DNA from: Nesterenkonia massiliensis
Lineage (GTDB): Bacteria > Actinomycetota > Actinomycetes > Actinomycetales > Micrococcaceae
NCBI RefSeq assembly: GCF_000455245.1
Contig: NZ_HG005168.1
Span: 34,046 to 98,045, forward strand
Direction: 5' to 3'
Length of the DNA stretch: 64,000 bases
The position numbers were made by a program, and so were the translations under genes. Under the pieces are notes generated by a model. The model searched no databases, was not told the DNA's origin, and saw nothing but the letters and a program-made list of their open reading frames with translations. Of this stretch, positions 44,191-53,306 are shown piece after piece (within the stretch, counting starts at the first letter, position 1; every line of letters starts with the position of its first letter).

Positions 44191-45261
44191 ATGCGCGAGA
44201 TGCCTGCTGATGATGCCAGTTCGGAGCTCCGGGAGTATTACCGCCATTTCGCTCAGGTGGAAGCCGCTCCGGTGTCCCCGCTGTACCAGGACTGGGCCGA
44301 AGGGGTTGCTGCCGATGCCGAACTCCTGGAGAAGCTGTTGCAGCTTCCTGCCCCCAAGCGCCAGGCGAACCTATTATTCGCTGCGGCCGGGATCGCTCAG
44401 GTGCCGCTGCTGCCCTGGGCGCAGGTCCGTCAGGCAGTCCTGCAGCAGTGGGACCAGATCCGCCATCTCATGCTCACCCGGCGTACCCAGACCAATGAGG
44501 CAGGCCGACTAGCTGTGCTGAACCTGCCTTTCGCTCGCATCGCGGAGCAGACCCGGCAGCCGCTGGCACTGCTGGAAGTAGGCAGCAGCGCCGGACTCTG
44601 CCTCTACCCCGACGCCTGGCCGATCCACTACCGGTTCACCGATACCGCGGCCGATGCCAACGGTGAGCCCGCTGATCTGGAGACGGGCAAGAGCACAGCG
44701 CACGACAGCGCCCGGCTGACTCCGCGGGGTGTGTTGAACTCCGCAGTAGAGCTGACCAGCGAACTCACCGGGATTCAGGCACCAGAGAAGCTGCCGGAGG
44801 TGGCGTGGCGCGGCGGGATCGACCTCAACCCCCTGGACCTGCGGAATCCTGAGGATCTGGACTGGCTTAAAGCCCTGGTGTGGCCTGGCATGGAGTATCG
44901 GCTCAAACGTCTGGAAGCCGGCGCCCAGCTAGTCAGCGAGCAGCCGCCGCGAATCTTCACCGGTGACCTCAACGAGCTGCTGCCGCAGGCGCTGGCTGAG
45001 GTACCCGAGGACGCGGTGCCGGTGGTGTTCCACTCCGCGGTGCTTGTCTATCTCTCCACTGAGGAGCGGGCGCATTTCGTTGAGCAAGTGCAAGCTTCCG
45101 GAGTGCGCTGGGTCAGCAATGAAGGGCTCGGGGTCTTCCCGCAGATCGCCGCGAAGCTGCCCCGGGAGGATCCCGACCAGTCCGGGTTCATCCTTGCCCT
45201 GGACGGCGAACCGCTGGCGCGCACCGGTCCGCACGGACAGTATGCGAAGAGCTTGGAGTGA
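44191..45261 (+). CDS. DUF2332 family protein
   Basis: A 356-residue cytoplasmic protein matching the actinobacterial DUF2332 family: N-terminal helical part, then ALLEVGSSAGLCLYPD (glycine-rich loop like a Rossmann SAM-binding start), IDLNPLDLRNPEDLDWLKALVWP, and a late VVFHSAVLVYLSTEER. The fold looks methyltransferase-like but no enzyme activity is established. Convergent with the methyltransferase gene that follows. Confidence 0.8.
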   Translation: MREMPADDASSELREYYRHFAQVEAAPVSPLYQDWAEGVAADAELLEKLLQLPAPKRQANLLFAAAGIAQVPLLPWAQVRQAVLQQWDQIRHLMLTRRTQTNEAGRLAVLNLPFARIAEQTRQPLALLEVGSSAGLCLYPDAWPIHYRFTDTAADANGEPADLETGKSTAHDSARLTPRGVLNSAVELTSELTGIQAPEKLPEVAWRGGIDLNPLDLRNPEDLDWLKALVWPGMEYRLKRLEAGAQLVSEQPPRIFTGDLNELLPQALAEVPEDAVPVVFHSAVLVYLSTEERAHFVEQVQASGVRWVSNEGLGVFPQIAAKLPREDPDQSGFILALDGEPLARTGPHGQYAKSLE

Positions 45262-45289
45262 AAACCCGCCCCTTTTAGCGCGGTGGATG

Positions 45290-46213
45290 CTAGCGGCTGC
45301 TTTCCTTGGAAGCAGCGGGCTTGCGCGCCAGAATGATGATCTCCGGGGAGTCCTCGTCCAGCTCGGACCTGTCCCAGTTGCCCCACATCTGCTCGAGTAC
45401 AAAACCGGCCTGTTCCAGGGAGGCGCGCAGCACGTGCAGCGGTCGGTAGCGCAGCGGTTCATCAGCGCTGAGTTTCCGCCCGTCAGGCATGATGCTGTGC
45501 GCCCGGCAGGTGATGAGGTCCCCGTCGTCGTCATCTGGCTCGATGCTCAGCACCTCCAGCCAGGAGGTGAACTCCCCGCCTCCAGGATGCGGTTGGGTCT
45601 CCCGGGTGCTCTCTTCATCCCAGGCATCTAGCTCCAGGGCCGCAGGGTTGCGAGATTCAAACGCCAGCCACCCGCCGGGCCGCAGCGCCCGGAACGCTTC
45701 GGCGAGCACCTGGTCCCACTCAGAGCGGTGCAGGAAATACTGCGCCACATGCCCTACCATCACCGCAGCATCAGCGGCGTCGGATTCCAGCTGGTCGGCA
45801 TAACCATGAATCAGCGTGATGCGCTCAGCCAGCGCAGCCCCGGGGTGGTCGCTGCTAGGTGGCTCGGCGATGCGCTGTTCGATCCTCTGCCGCGCCACCT
45901 GGATCATCGCCCCCGCCGGCTCCACACCGGTGACCCGGATGCCGGCAGCGGCTAACTCAAGGGCCAGTCCGCCGGTGCCGCAGCCGATATCAGCCACCGT
46001 CTGCACACCAAGTTCATCCAGCAGGTCCTGATAGAAGTCGGTGTCCCACATTCCGGCGTTCTCCACGTCGTAGAGGGTGACGAACTCGGGGTCTTCTGTC
46101 CACGGCCGGTGCTCGCCGGTGCCGGCATCAGTCCCGGATGTGAGGGCAGAACTCTCCCCGGAGGTCTCAGCGCAGGGCTGGCCGGGGTGATCAGGGTGCG
46201 GGTCGGTAGTCAT
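45290..46213 (-). CDS. Class I SAM-dependent methyltransferase
   Basis: Motif I VADIGCGTGGLALELAAAG near residue 80, post-I acidic VTGVEPAGAM and motif IV AAVMVGHVAQYFL. 307 residues with a Ser/Thr/Gly-rich N-terminus of about 40 residues. The acceptor is unknown. Convergent with DUF2332, divergent from the zinc metalloprotease gene. Confidence 0.85.
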   Translation of the reverse strand: MTTDPHPDHPGQPCAETSGESSALTSGTDAGTGEHRPWTEDPEFVTLYDVENAGMWDTDFYQDLLDELGVQTVADIGCGTGGLALELAAAGIRVTGVEPAGAMIQVARQRIEQRIAEPPSSDHPGAALAERITLIHGYADQLESDAADAAVMVGHVAQYFLHRSEWDQVLAEAFRALRPGGWLAFESRNPAALELDAWDEESTRETQPHPGGGEFTSWLEVLSIEPDDDDGDLITCRAHSIMPDGRKLSADEPLRYRPLHVLRASLEQAGFVLEQMWGNWDRSELDEDSPEIIILARKPAASKESSR

Positions 46214-46322
46214 AGTCGCTTAAGCGTATCCGCCGTACCCGTTGACCAGCCGGTTCCGCTGGCTTGGTGCCGGCAGCGAAATGCCCGTATCCAGGGCCCG
46301 ACCCTTGTGGTGTGATGGGTCC

Positions 46323-47501
46323 ATGACTTCTGCGCAGGAGATCACCGAGGCTCAGGCCGCCGAACTGCTCATCAACTGGGAGCTGGCCGCCAGCACAGCC
46401 GCGCGACTGGCACCCCCTGGCCCGCGGCTGACTCGGCGTGAGGCTGCCGCCGAGGTCCAAGCCCTGCGCGAGGCCGCCACTGAGGCTGTGGGGCATGTCC
46501 ATCAGATCACCGGCCTCCATGCCGCCCGCGGCCTAGGGGAGGACACCTCCGATGTGTTGATCGTGGACCGTGCCGGATGGTCCGCCGCCAATGCGGAGAG
46601 CTTCCGGCAGATGCTGGCTCCGGCTCTGAAAGCTGCCGTGGAGAAGAAACCGGAGCTGGCCAAGGAGGGCAGCACTGGTCAAGTAGTCGGCTCTGCAGTC
46701 ACCGGTGCCGAACTCGGGGCGGTACTGGCCTTCCTCTCGGCCAATGTGCTCGGTCAGTTCGAGCCATTCCACCAGCAGCGCCTGCTGCTAGTAGCCCCCA
46801 ACGTGGTGGATATTGCTACCCAGTTGAATGTGGACCGCGCTGATTTCCGGTTGTGGGTATGCCTGCATGAGCAGACCCACCGGGTCCAGTTCGCTGCCGC
46901 CCCATGGCTGGCTGAACACCTCCAAGAGCAGATCACCCAGCTCTCCACCAACACCATGGGCCAGGCGGATTCTCTGCCGCAGAAGCTCGCCGAGGCCGCC
47001 AAGCAGCTCAAAGCCGAGCTGAAAGGCAGAAAGGACACCGGGCACGACGACGCCTCCGCGGACCCCTCGGCAGAAGGCGCTTCATCCACCCGTCCCCGCA
47101 ACCGGCTCCTGGAGGCCATCCAGTCCCCGGAGGACCGGGCTGTGATGTCCCATCTGACGGCGGTGATGAGCCTGCTGGAGGGCCACGCAAACGTGGTGAT
47201 GGATGCTGTCGATGCCTCGATTGTTCCCTCAGTGAAGACTATTCGACGCCGGTTCAACGATCGCGGGCGCCGTCGCAGCCCACTGGAGCGTGCGGTGCGG
47301 AAGCTGCTGCAGCTGGATATGAAAGCCGCCCAGTACCGCGATGGACAGAAGTTCGTGAGTCACATTGTGGATGCGGTGGGCATGGAGGCTTTCAACACCA
47401 TCTGGGAAGCCCCGCAGCACCTGCCCACCGAGGATGAACTGCACCAGCCCGATCTCTGGATCCAGCGGATGGGTCTGCAGGGCCAGCGGTCAGGTGGCTA
47501 A
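46323..47501 (+). CDS. Zinc-dependent metalloprotease, DUF2342 (zincin) family
   Basis: Actinobacterial family often annotated as putative hydrolase or coenzyme F420-associated protein. The gluzincin-like site is VCLHEQTHRVQF (HExxH) near residue 182, with the third-ligand region EGHANVVMDAV further on. 392 residues, no signal peptide. Start ATG 46323 (MTSAQEITEAQ); the longer frame upstream adds non-family sequence. Its stop overlaps the tilS GTG, the standard arrangement in Actinobacteria. Confidence 0.85.
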   Translation: MTSAQEITEAQAAELLINWELAASTAARLAPPGPRLTRREAAAEVQALREAATEAVGHVHQITGLHAARGLGEDTSDVLIVDRAGWSAANAESFRQMLAPALKAAVEKKPELAKEGSTGQVVGSAVTGAELGAVLAFLSANVLGQFEPFHQQRLLLVAPNVVDIATQLNVDRADFRLWVCLHEQTHRVQFAAAPWLAEHLQEQITQLSTNTMGQADSLPQKLAEAAKQLKAELKGRKDTGHDDASADPSAEGASSTRPRNRLLEAIQSPEDRAVMSHLTAVMSLLEGHANVVMDAVDASIVPSVKTIRRRFNDRGRRRSPLERAVRKLLQLDMKAAQYRDGQKFVSHIVDAVGMEAFNTIWEAPQHLPTEDELHQPDLWIQRMGLQGQRSGG

Positions 47502-48513
47502 GGCGCCTGCGGCTCTGCACGCCGCCCGCAAAGCAGTGGGGGAGGCTCTGGACCCCGAGGGATTGACCCTGGTGGGCTGCTCCGGCGGCGCGGACTCGCT
47601 GGCGCTGGCAGCCGCCGCTGCCTGGCACCATCAGCGCACCAATGGTCCGCTGGCCGGTGCGCGGGTGGGCGCCGTCGTGGTGGACCATCATCTGCACCCC
47701 AACAGCGTTGAGATCTCCGGGCGCGCAGTCCGGCAGCTGAAAGGACTCGGGCTGGACCCGGTGCGGATCTTCCCCGCCCAGGTGGACCTGCACTCTGCAG
47801 ACGGACCTGAGGCCGCCGCCCGGACTGCTCGGTACCGGGCGTTCCGCACCGCAATGAAAGAACTCGGCGCCACTCGGATTCTGCTGGCTCATACCCGCGA
47901 TGACCAGGCAGAGCAGGTGCTGCTGGGGCTGGCTCGCGGTTCCGGGACCCGGTCGCTGGCCGGTATTCCGCGGCAGCGCGGTCCCTTCCACCGGCCGCTG
48001 CTGGATCTCGCCCGGGAGGACACCGAGGCGATCTGCGCCCACCACCACCTGGATCCCTGGCAGGATCCTGCCAACTCGGATCCGCGCTATCTGCGCTCAC
48101 GCATCCGCACCCAGATCCTGCCCTTTCTCGAGGAGCAGCTCTCCGGGTCCATCCGGGAGTCGCTGGCACGTACTGCAGATATCGCCGCAGCTGACGCCGC
48201 CTATCTGGAACAGGACGCCAAAGAAGTCTTCGCCCAGCTGCTGGAAGACCCCGATCACACCGGCACCCTACGGCTGAAACTCACGCCACTGCGCGAGGAA
48301 CCACCGGCCATCCGTCGTCGTGTACTGGCGCTGGCCGCGGTCGCCGTCGGCGCCCCCAACCCCAGCTTTGAGCGACTCACGGCGGCGGAGAAACTGATCA
48401 CCGGAAGCCGCTCTGCTGGGCCGGTCCAGCTGGAGGGGGAGGTCAGCGTTCACCGTGGCGCACGCGGAACCGCTGAATATGGGAAACTGGTGCTCGTTCC
48501 CCCGCCCAGATAA
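47494..48513 (+). CDS. tilS: tRNA(Ile)-lysidine synthetase
   Basis: Modifies C34 of tRNA-Ile(CAU) to lysidine, an essential tRNA step. PP-loop GCSGGADSLALAAAA near residue 26, and the downstream LAHTRDDQAEQVLLGLARGSG and NSDPRYLRSRIRTQILPFL characteristic of TilS. Start GTG 47494 overlaps the protease stop by eight bases. 339 residues. Next gene is hpt, the usual pair. Confidence 0.93.
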   Translation: MAKAPAALHAARKAVGEALDPEGLTLVGCSGGADSLALAAAAAWHHQRTNGPLAGARVGAVVVDHHLHPNSVEISGRAVRQLKGLGLDPVRIFPAQVDLHSADGPEAAARTARYRAFRTAMKELGATRILLAHTRDDQAEQVLLGLARGSGTRSLAGIPRQRGPFHRPLLDLAREDTEAICAHHHLDPWQDPANSDPRYLRSRIRTQILPFLEEQLSGSIRESLARTADIAAADAAYLEQDAKEVFAQLLEDPDHTGTLRLKLTPLREEPPAIRRRVLALAAVAVGAPNPSFERLTAAEKLITGSRSAGPVQLEGEVSVHRGARGTAEYGKLVLVPPPR

Positions 48514-48531
48514 CAGGAGCACGCACCTCAT

Positions 48532-49083
48532 ATGGACGCGATTGACGTCAAGGACGATCTCACCGAGGTTCTCTACACCGCTGAAGAGATCCAGGAACGC
48601 ATCAACGAGCTGGCCGCCCAGATCGACCGCGACTACGCTGGCAAGGACGTGCTGCTGGTCGGCGTGCTCAAGGGCGCAGTCATGGTCATGGCGGATCTCT
48701 CCCGTGCCCTGAAGTCACATGTGACCATGGACTGGATGGCGGTGTCCTCCTACGGCTCGGGCACCAAGTCCTCCGGTGTGGTGCGGATCCTGAAGGATCT
48801 CGACGCCGATCTGATGAACCGCCACGTGCTGATCGTCGAGGACATCATCGACTCTGGCCTGACACTGTCCTGGCTGAAGGCCAACCTGGAATCCCGCGGC
48901 CCGGCCTCGGTGGAGATCTGCACCCTGCTGCGTAAGCCGGAGGCCGTGAAGGTGGACATCGACGTCAAGTACGTCGGCATGGACATCCCCAATAAGTTCG
49001 TGGTCGGCTACGGCCTGGACTTCGCCGAGAAGTACCGCAACCTGGATGTCATCGGCATCCTTGCGCCCCACGTCTACGAGTGA
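48532..49083 (+). CDS. hpt: Hypoxanthine phosphoribosyltransferase
   Basis: Purine salvage enzyme using [21 protein letters not shown] is the PRPP-binding motif; [20 protein letters not shown] and [15 protein letters not shown] are the other family signatures. ATG at 48532 with AGGAG upstream. 183 residues. In most Actinobacteria ftsH and folate genes follow; here a GntR regulator does. Confidence 0.95.
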   Translation: MDAIDVKDDLTEVLYTAEEIQERINELAAQIDRDYAGKDVLLVGVLKGAVMVMADLSRALKSHVTMDWMAVSSYGSGTKSSGVVRILKDLDADLMNRHVLIVEDIIDSGLTLSWLKANLESRGPASVEICTLLRKPEAVKVDIDVKYVGMDIPNKFVVGYGLDFAEKYRNLDVIGILAPHVYE

Positions 49084-49133
49084 TTGCACCGGCGACGACG
49101 CCGCAGCCGGTGTGCGCTGCGTCACCTCGCCTG

Positions 49134-49139
49134 TAGAAT
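49134..49139 (+). promoter_or_regulatory. -10 element before the GntR gene
   Basis: TAGAAT, 38 bases ahead of the GTG start of the GntR regulator, which has GGGAG just upstream. Confidence 0.35.
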
Positions 49140-49177
49140 CGGCTCCCACACCAAGAGAACAGCGTGAGGGAGTATCC

Positions 49178-49852
49178 GTGGCGCATTCGCCTGTCCAGCC
49201 GGTGAGTAAGGCCGCCGCGGCCTATGCCTCACTGCGGCGCAGTATCCGCACCGGTGAGCTTTCTCCCGGTCAGCGGGTGACGCTGAAGGAACTCTCCGAG
49301 TTGCTCGAGATGAGCCTGACGCCGGTCCGGGAGGCGCTCAACCGGCTGGTCTCCGAGGGCTATGCGGTCCATGATGCTCACCGCGGAACTTTTATTGCTG
49401 ATCAGAGCCGTGAGCGGGTAGAGCAGATCTACCGCCTGCGTGCTGTGCTGGAGCCGATGGCGGTGAAGCTTGCTGCTGAGATGGTCGCCATGCGGGGCGC
49501 GGCTGGCGGTGATGTTCCGGGAGCTGAGGGCCTTGAACTGCTGCTGCAGCGGAGCGAAGAGCTCTCTGACCCCATCCGGCTGGCGGAGCTGAATGAAGAG
49601 CTGCATTTTGCGCTCTACCGGCTCAGCGGTGATGAGCAGCTGGTCAGTTTCATCGAGCAGCTCTGGGCAGGGATGCCCTACCCCTCGCAGCGGATTTACT
49701 TGGACGAATCCCGAGGGCAGGCATCATTGCGGGAGCACCGCCGCCTGGTGGAGGCTGTGCTGAGAGGCGACGCCGCGGCGGCTGTCATAGAGGCGCAGGA
49801 GCATATTGAAGAAGGCCGCCGTGTGGCGCTGCAGCAGATCCAGTCCAGCTGA
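49178..49852 (+). CDS. GntR family transcription regulator (FadR/FCD-like)
   Basis: N-terminal winged helix (YASLRRSIRTGELSPGQRVT; LLEMSLTPVREALNRLVSEGYA) and a C-terminal all-helical FCD-type effector domain (YRLRAVLEPMAVKLAAEMV ... LREHRRLVEAVLRGDAAAAV). 224 residues from GTG 49178; GGGAG precedes it by five bases and the longer frame lacks domain sequence. Probably a metabolite-responsive repressor; it may regulate the adjacent luciferase-like oxidoreductase gene. Confidence 0.88.
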   Translation: MAHSPVQPVSKAAAAYASLRRSIRTGELSPGQRVTLKELSELLEMSLTPVREALNRLVSEGYAVHDAHRGTFIADQSRERVEQIYRLRAVLEPMAVKLAAEMVAMRGAAGGDVPGAEGLELLLQRSEELSDPIRLAELNEELHFALYRLSGDEQLVSFIEQLWAGMPYPSQRIYLDESRGQASLREHRRLVEAVLRGDAAAAVIEAQEHIEEGRRVALQQIQSS

Positions 49853-49980
49853 GAAAGACTTTCAAATTTTAAGGAATGGACGCGGCGGCGTCGTCGTTTC
49901 ACCACAGTGAGAGCAGCTCTGGGTGACCTTGAAAGCACCTGGGGCTCACCTAACCCCCTAGGCACCGGAAGCGAGATCCC

Positions 49981-51147
49981 GTGAGCACCAGCCCAGAGCC
50001 CGTCAGCCCAGAGCCCCGCAGCCCAGAGCTCAGCACTGAGCACTCCAGCACTGAGTCCGCCCCCTCCTTAAGCACTGAGCGGCACAGCGAGCAGTTTGAA
50101 TTTGGCCTGCATACCTTCGGTGATGTCACCAAGAGTGCTGATGGTTCTCGCGAGCTTTCCCACCCGGAAGTGCTGCGCAACGTGCTGGCCGAGGCGCAGA
50201 TGGCTGATCGCTCCGGGGTGGATGTCTACGGTGTAGGCGAACACCACCGGCCGGACTACGCCATCTCGGCCCCGGATGTGGTGCTGGCGGCGATCGGTGC
50301 CTCCACCGAACGGATCAAGCTGATCTCAGCTGTCACGGTGCTTTCCTCGGATGATCCGGTGCGCGTCTATCAGCGTTTCGCGACGATCGACGGGCTGACC
50401 GGCGGGCGGGCTGAGGTGTCGCTGGGCCGCGGCAGCTTCATCGAGTCCTATCCGCTGTTCGGCTACGACCTCGGCGACTACGAAAAGCTCTTCGAAGAGA
50501 AGGTGGACCTTTTCGTGAAGCTGCGCAGTGAGGGCAAAGTCAGCTGGAACGGTGAAACCCGGGCCGCGCTGAAGGGCCAGGAAATCTTCCCCAAAACTGC
50601 GCATCAGAATGGCCTGCCCACCTGGATCGCCGTCGGAGGAACACCTGCCTCGGTGGTGCGCGCTGCACGCCACGGCGTGGGGCTCGAACTGGCGATCATC
50701 GGCGGTGCCCCCCACCGGTTTGCGCCGTTTGTGGACCTGTATAAGCGGGCGCTGGTGGAATTCGGCCACGCGACCAGTCCGGAGACTGCAGACTTCCGGG
50801 TATCCAGTCACTCCCACGGATTTGTTGCCGACACCGATGAGCTGGCCAAGGACATCTTCTACCCCTCGTGGGCGGAGACTATGGCGCAGCTGGGTCGCGA
50901 GCGCGGCTGGGGCAACGGCTACCCGTCCCGCGATCAGTTCGAGCAGGAGATCACCCACGGCGCGCTGTATGTGGGTTCACCGGAGACGGTGGCGGAGAAG
51001 ATCGTGAAGACCAAGGATCAGCTGGGGATCTCCCGCTTCGGCCTGAAGTACGGCAACGGCTCCCTGGCTCACGAGCACATGATGAGGGCTATCGAGCTGT
51101 ATGGGGCCAAGGTCAAGCCCTTGGTGCTTGAGCGTCTTCAGGCGTGA
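49981..51147 (+). CDS. LLM class flavin-dependent oxidoreductase
   Basis: Luciferase-like monooxygenase fold, F420 or FMN cofactor. Core signatures: EFGLHTFGDVT, VGEHHRPDYAISAPDVVLAAI, LSSDDPVRVYQRFATIDGLTGGRAEVSLGRGSF. 388 residues; the first 37 are a Ser/Pro/Glu-rich low-complexity extension absent from most members. GTG start 49981. A long hairpin follows its stop codon. Substrate unknown. Confidence 0.9.
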   Translation: MSTSPEPVSPEPRSPELSTEHSSTESAPSLSTERHSEQFEFGLHTFGDVTKSADGSRELSHPEVLRNVLAEAQMADRSGVDVYGVGEHHRPDYAISAPDVVLAAIGASTERIKLISAVTVLSSDDPVRVYQRFATIDGLTGGRAEVSLGRGSFIESYPLFGYDLGDYEKLFEEKVDLFVKLRSEGKVSWNGETRAALKGQEIFPKTAHQNGLPTWIAVGGTPASVVRAARHGVGLELAIIGGAPHRFAPFVDLYKRALVEFGHATSPETADFRVSSHSHGFVADTDELAKDIFYPSWAETMAQLGRERGWGNGYPSRDQFEQEITHGALYVGSPETVAEKIVKTKDQLGISRFGLKYGNGSLAHEHMMRAIELYGAKVKPLVLERLQA

Positions 51148-51171
51148 TGGCCCTGCGGCTCCAGTAATTTG

Positions 51172-51230
51172 CGTAAAGAAACTGCCGCAACTGCCCCCGT
51201 TGAGGGGCTAGTTTCGGCAGTTTCTTTACG
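51172..51230. terminator. Long inverted repeat after the LLM gene
   Basis: CGTAAAGAAACTGCCG (51172-51187) and its exact complement (51215-51230), continued inside by AACT/AGTT and CCCC/GGGG pairs around a CGTTGA loop. Starts 24 bases after the LLM stop codon. Works as a terminator by position; no T-tract follows. Confidence 0.7.
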
Positions 51231-51332
51231 TTATTCGCTGGTGAGGAGACAGCTGACGAGGCGCCGCTAGAAGACCTGGCGGCGTCCTGGGAGCGTCCAG
51301 CATCTGTCAAGGCCGTGGCGAGCGGCGGTGTT

Positions 51333-51338
51333 TAGCGT
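51333..51338 (+). promoter_or_regulatory. -10 element deciding the start of the next membrane gene
   Basis: TAGCGT, seven bases, then GTG at 51346. The same spacing as at 13928 and 19735; leaderless. Confidence 0.4.
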
Positions 51339-51345
51339 GTGCACC

Positions 51346-52557
51346 GTGAATCAGCATGATCGACAGGGTGAGGAAGAGCGCTCGGAGCCCCAGCCGAATC
51401 AGGGGCAGACTGAGTACACGCAGGGACAAGACGACGCGCAGGAATCGGCGGCGGCTAAAAGTGCTGCCGCAGAGCAGCGGAAGCCAGGAATCGACCGGCT
51501 CAACAAGACCTCTGGAGACGCCGAGAACTTCACCATCGCTCTGTATTCGGACCCCGGCCGGACATCGCATCAGGTTCGCAAACTCTTAGAGGATGAGGGT
51601 GAGGGCTGGAGCCGTGGTGCCACCATCAAGCATAAGCAGCTGCTGATCCCGCTGCGTCAGGACGCCACCCTGGATCTGGAGCGGGTCCTGGAGTGGGCTC
51701 GCGAAGACGGTGCAGATGTCTCCATCGTCATTACGGAAGTCCCTCGCACCGCGGGCCGCAAGGTCAAGTCAGCGGAACTGCATTTTGTCGAGAAGCTCGG
51801 TGTGGTCTCCCTGCCGGCCATGGGCCCGGTGGCAGTGAAGTCCAGCCTGTCTAAAGAGCTGCGTCGCTGCGTGGATGCCTTGGTTTATGACTCAGTGGAT
51901 GAGGCCCATGAGCAAGGCGGCCTGGTCACCCATGTGGAGCAGCAACAGGGTCGGGAATCCTACTTCGTCACGCCTTCGGGTCTGTTCCCCGGACGGCTCT
52001 GGATGACCCTGGGTATGGTGGCCGCCAGTAAGCCGCTCTTGTCATTGCCGAAACTCTCCGGTGTCTTCGCCGCCGCTGCCGCTACCGGTGCTTTCGGCAT
52101 CTTCTTCAGCACCATCTGGGAGATGGCGAACTTCTTGCCGCCGTGGCGACTGGCAATGGTGTCAGTGCTGGTGGTGTTGCTCGTGGTGCTGTGGCTGCTG
52201 CTCTCCAATAAACTCTGGGACCGCCCGGGTACCGTCGGGGGCACAAAAGAAGCGTTTATGTATAACGCCTCCACTGTGGCGACCCTTCTGGTCAGCGTCA
52301 CCGCCCTGTACCTGATGCTCTTTGGAGGAATCCTGGTGATGGGGCTGCTGCTGATTGAGCCAGAATTTATGGCCAACAATATTGGAGTGGAGGAGGCCAC
52401 GCTGATGAACTACATCGACGTGGCGTGGCTCTCGGCCTCCATGGGAGTCGCAGCCGGCGCCATCGGTTCGAATTTTGATGACGACACCGACCTGAAGAAC
52501 CTCACCCAGGGCTCACGCGAGGCCCAGCGCTACCCACCCGATGATGAGCAGCGCTAG
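51346..52557 (+). CDS. Membrane protein of unknown family
   Basis: 403 residues. The first 65 are hydrophilic and Gln/Glu-rich; residues 60-200 look soluble (IALYSDPGRTSHQVRKLLED, ADVSIVITEVPRTAGRKVKSAELHF), then four to five hydrophobic segments in the last half (residues 215-375) and a charged tail. The soluble part resembles the ligand-like part of an actinobacterial family without a name that I can recall. Start chosen at GTG 51346 from the -10 spacing; a GTG at 51328 is six codons upstream. Confidence 0.65.
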   Translation: MNQHDRQGEEERSEPQPNQGQTEYTQGQDDAQESAAAKSAAAEQRKPGIDRLNKTSGDAENFTIALYSDPGRTSHQVRKLLEDEGEGWSRGATIKHKQLLIPLRQDATLDLERVLEWAREDGADVSIVITEVPRTAGRKVKSAELHFVEKLGVVSLPAMGPVAVKSSLSKELRRCVDALVYDSVDEAHEQGGLVTHVEQQQGRESYFVTPSGLFPGRLWMTLGMVAASKPLLSLPKLSGVFAAAAATGAFGIFFSTIWEMANFLPPWRLAMVSVLVVLLVVLWLLLSNKLWDRPGTVGGTKEAFMYNASTVATLLVSVTALYLMLFGGILVMGLLLIEPEFMANNIGVEEATLMNYIDVAWLSASMGVAAGAIGSNFDDDTDLKNLTQGSREAQRYPPDDEQR

Positions 52558-52584
52558 CCCTCGGCAGCTTTTGGTGCGCCAGGA

Positions 52585-53154
52585 TCAGCCGGCTAGGTAG
52601 AGGAACGCGAAGCCTAGGCCCACCGAGAGTAGACCCCACAGCACGATCGAGACTGCCATCCAGATCATCACCAGGTGGCGGTTTGCGCCGAAGGAGACCA
52701 TCAGCGGTGCGGTGAACTGGCTGGGGAGTGCGAAGGGGCCCAGGATGGCCACACCGGGCACACCGAAGCGGTCAAAGTACTTTTTGATCTTTGCCCGTCG
52801 CGCGATCTGCTTCTCGGACAGCTCCTTGGGTTCGGCGTTCTTGGTGACCGCGGAGCGGATCCCGTGGGCGCCGTAGATCAGAATCGCTACTGCTGCGGCG
52901 TTGCCCAGCACGCCGCAGATCAGCGCGACCCACCACGGCAGGCCGACGATCATGCCGATGAACGGTCCACTGTAGGACTCGATGAACGGCACCGCACCGA
53001 TGGCCGCTACGCCCAGCCACTGCAGGGCTTCGGGCAGTCCATCCACCCAGTTCTGCAGCTGACTGATCCAGGAGTCCTCCTGGACTAAATTGAGGTCATC
53101 GGGTGTGCCAGCGGTCATGCTCAGCGAAAGTGCGTTGATCATAGGTCTCATCAT
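52585..53154 (-). CDS. Small multidrug export family (DUF-type) membrane protein
   Basis: 189 residues with four hydrophobic segments. AIGAVPFIESYSGPFIGMIVGLPWW and RAKIKKYFDRFGVPGVAILGPFALPSQFTAPL are typical of the small export protein family (Sm_multidrug_ex) found in many bacteria; the Pro/Gly-rich re-entrant PFALPSQ is distinctive. Function weakly known. Start is ATG 53154 or 53151 (CATAGT -10 just upstream), with ATG 53139 as an alternative. Convergent with the previous membrane gene. Confidence 0.75.
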   Translation of the reverse strand: MMRPMINALSLSMTAGTPDDLNLVQEDSWISQLQNWVDGLPEALQWLGVAAIGAVPFIESYSGPFIGMIVGLPWWVALICGVLGNAAAVAILIYGAHGIRSAVTKNAEPKELSEKQIARRAKIKKYFDRFGVPGVAILGPFALPSQFTAPLMVSFGANRHLVMIWMAVSIVLWGLLSVGLGFAFLYLAG

Positions 53155-53306
53155 TGCGGACTATGGCCGCGACGTCGTCACCCCTGCGGCGTATCTCAAA
53201 GCGTGGCGAACGTTGCAGCGGCTCTCGAGCGTTTGCACCCAGCGCCATCTCCAGGTTGCGCTGAGCAGGGGGTATTAGTCTCTGGCGGGTCAGAGAGGAG
53301 GCGCAT

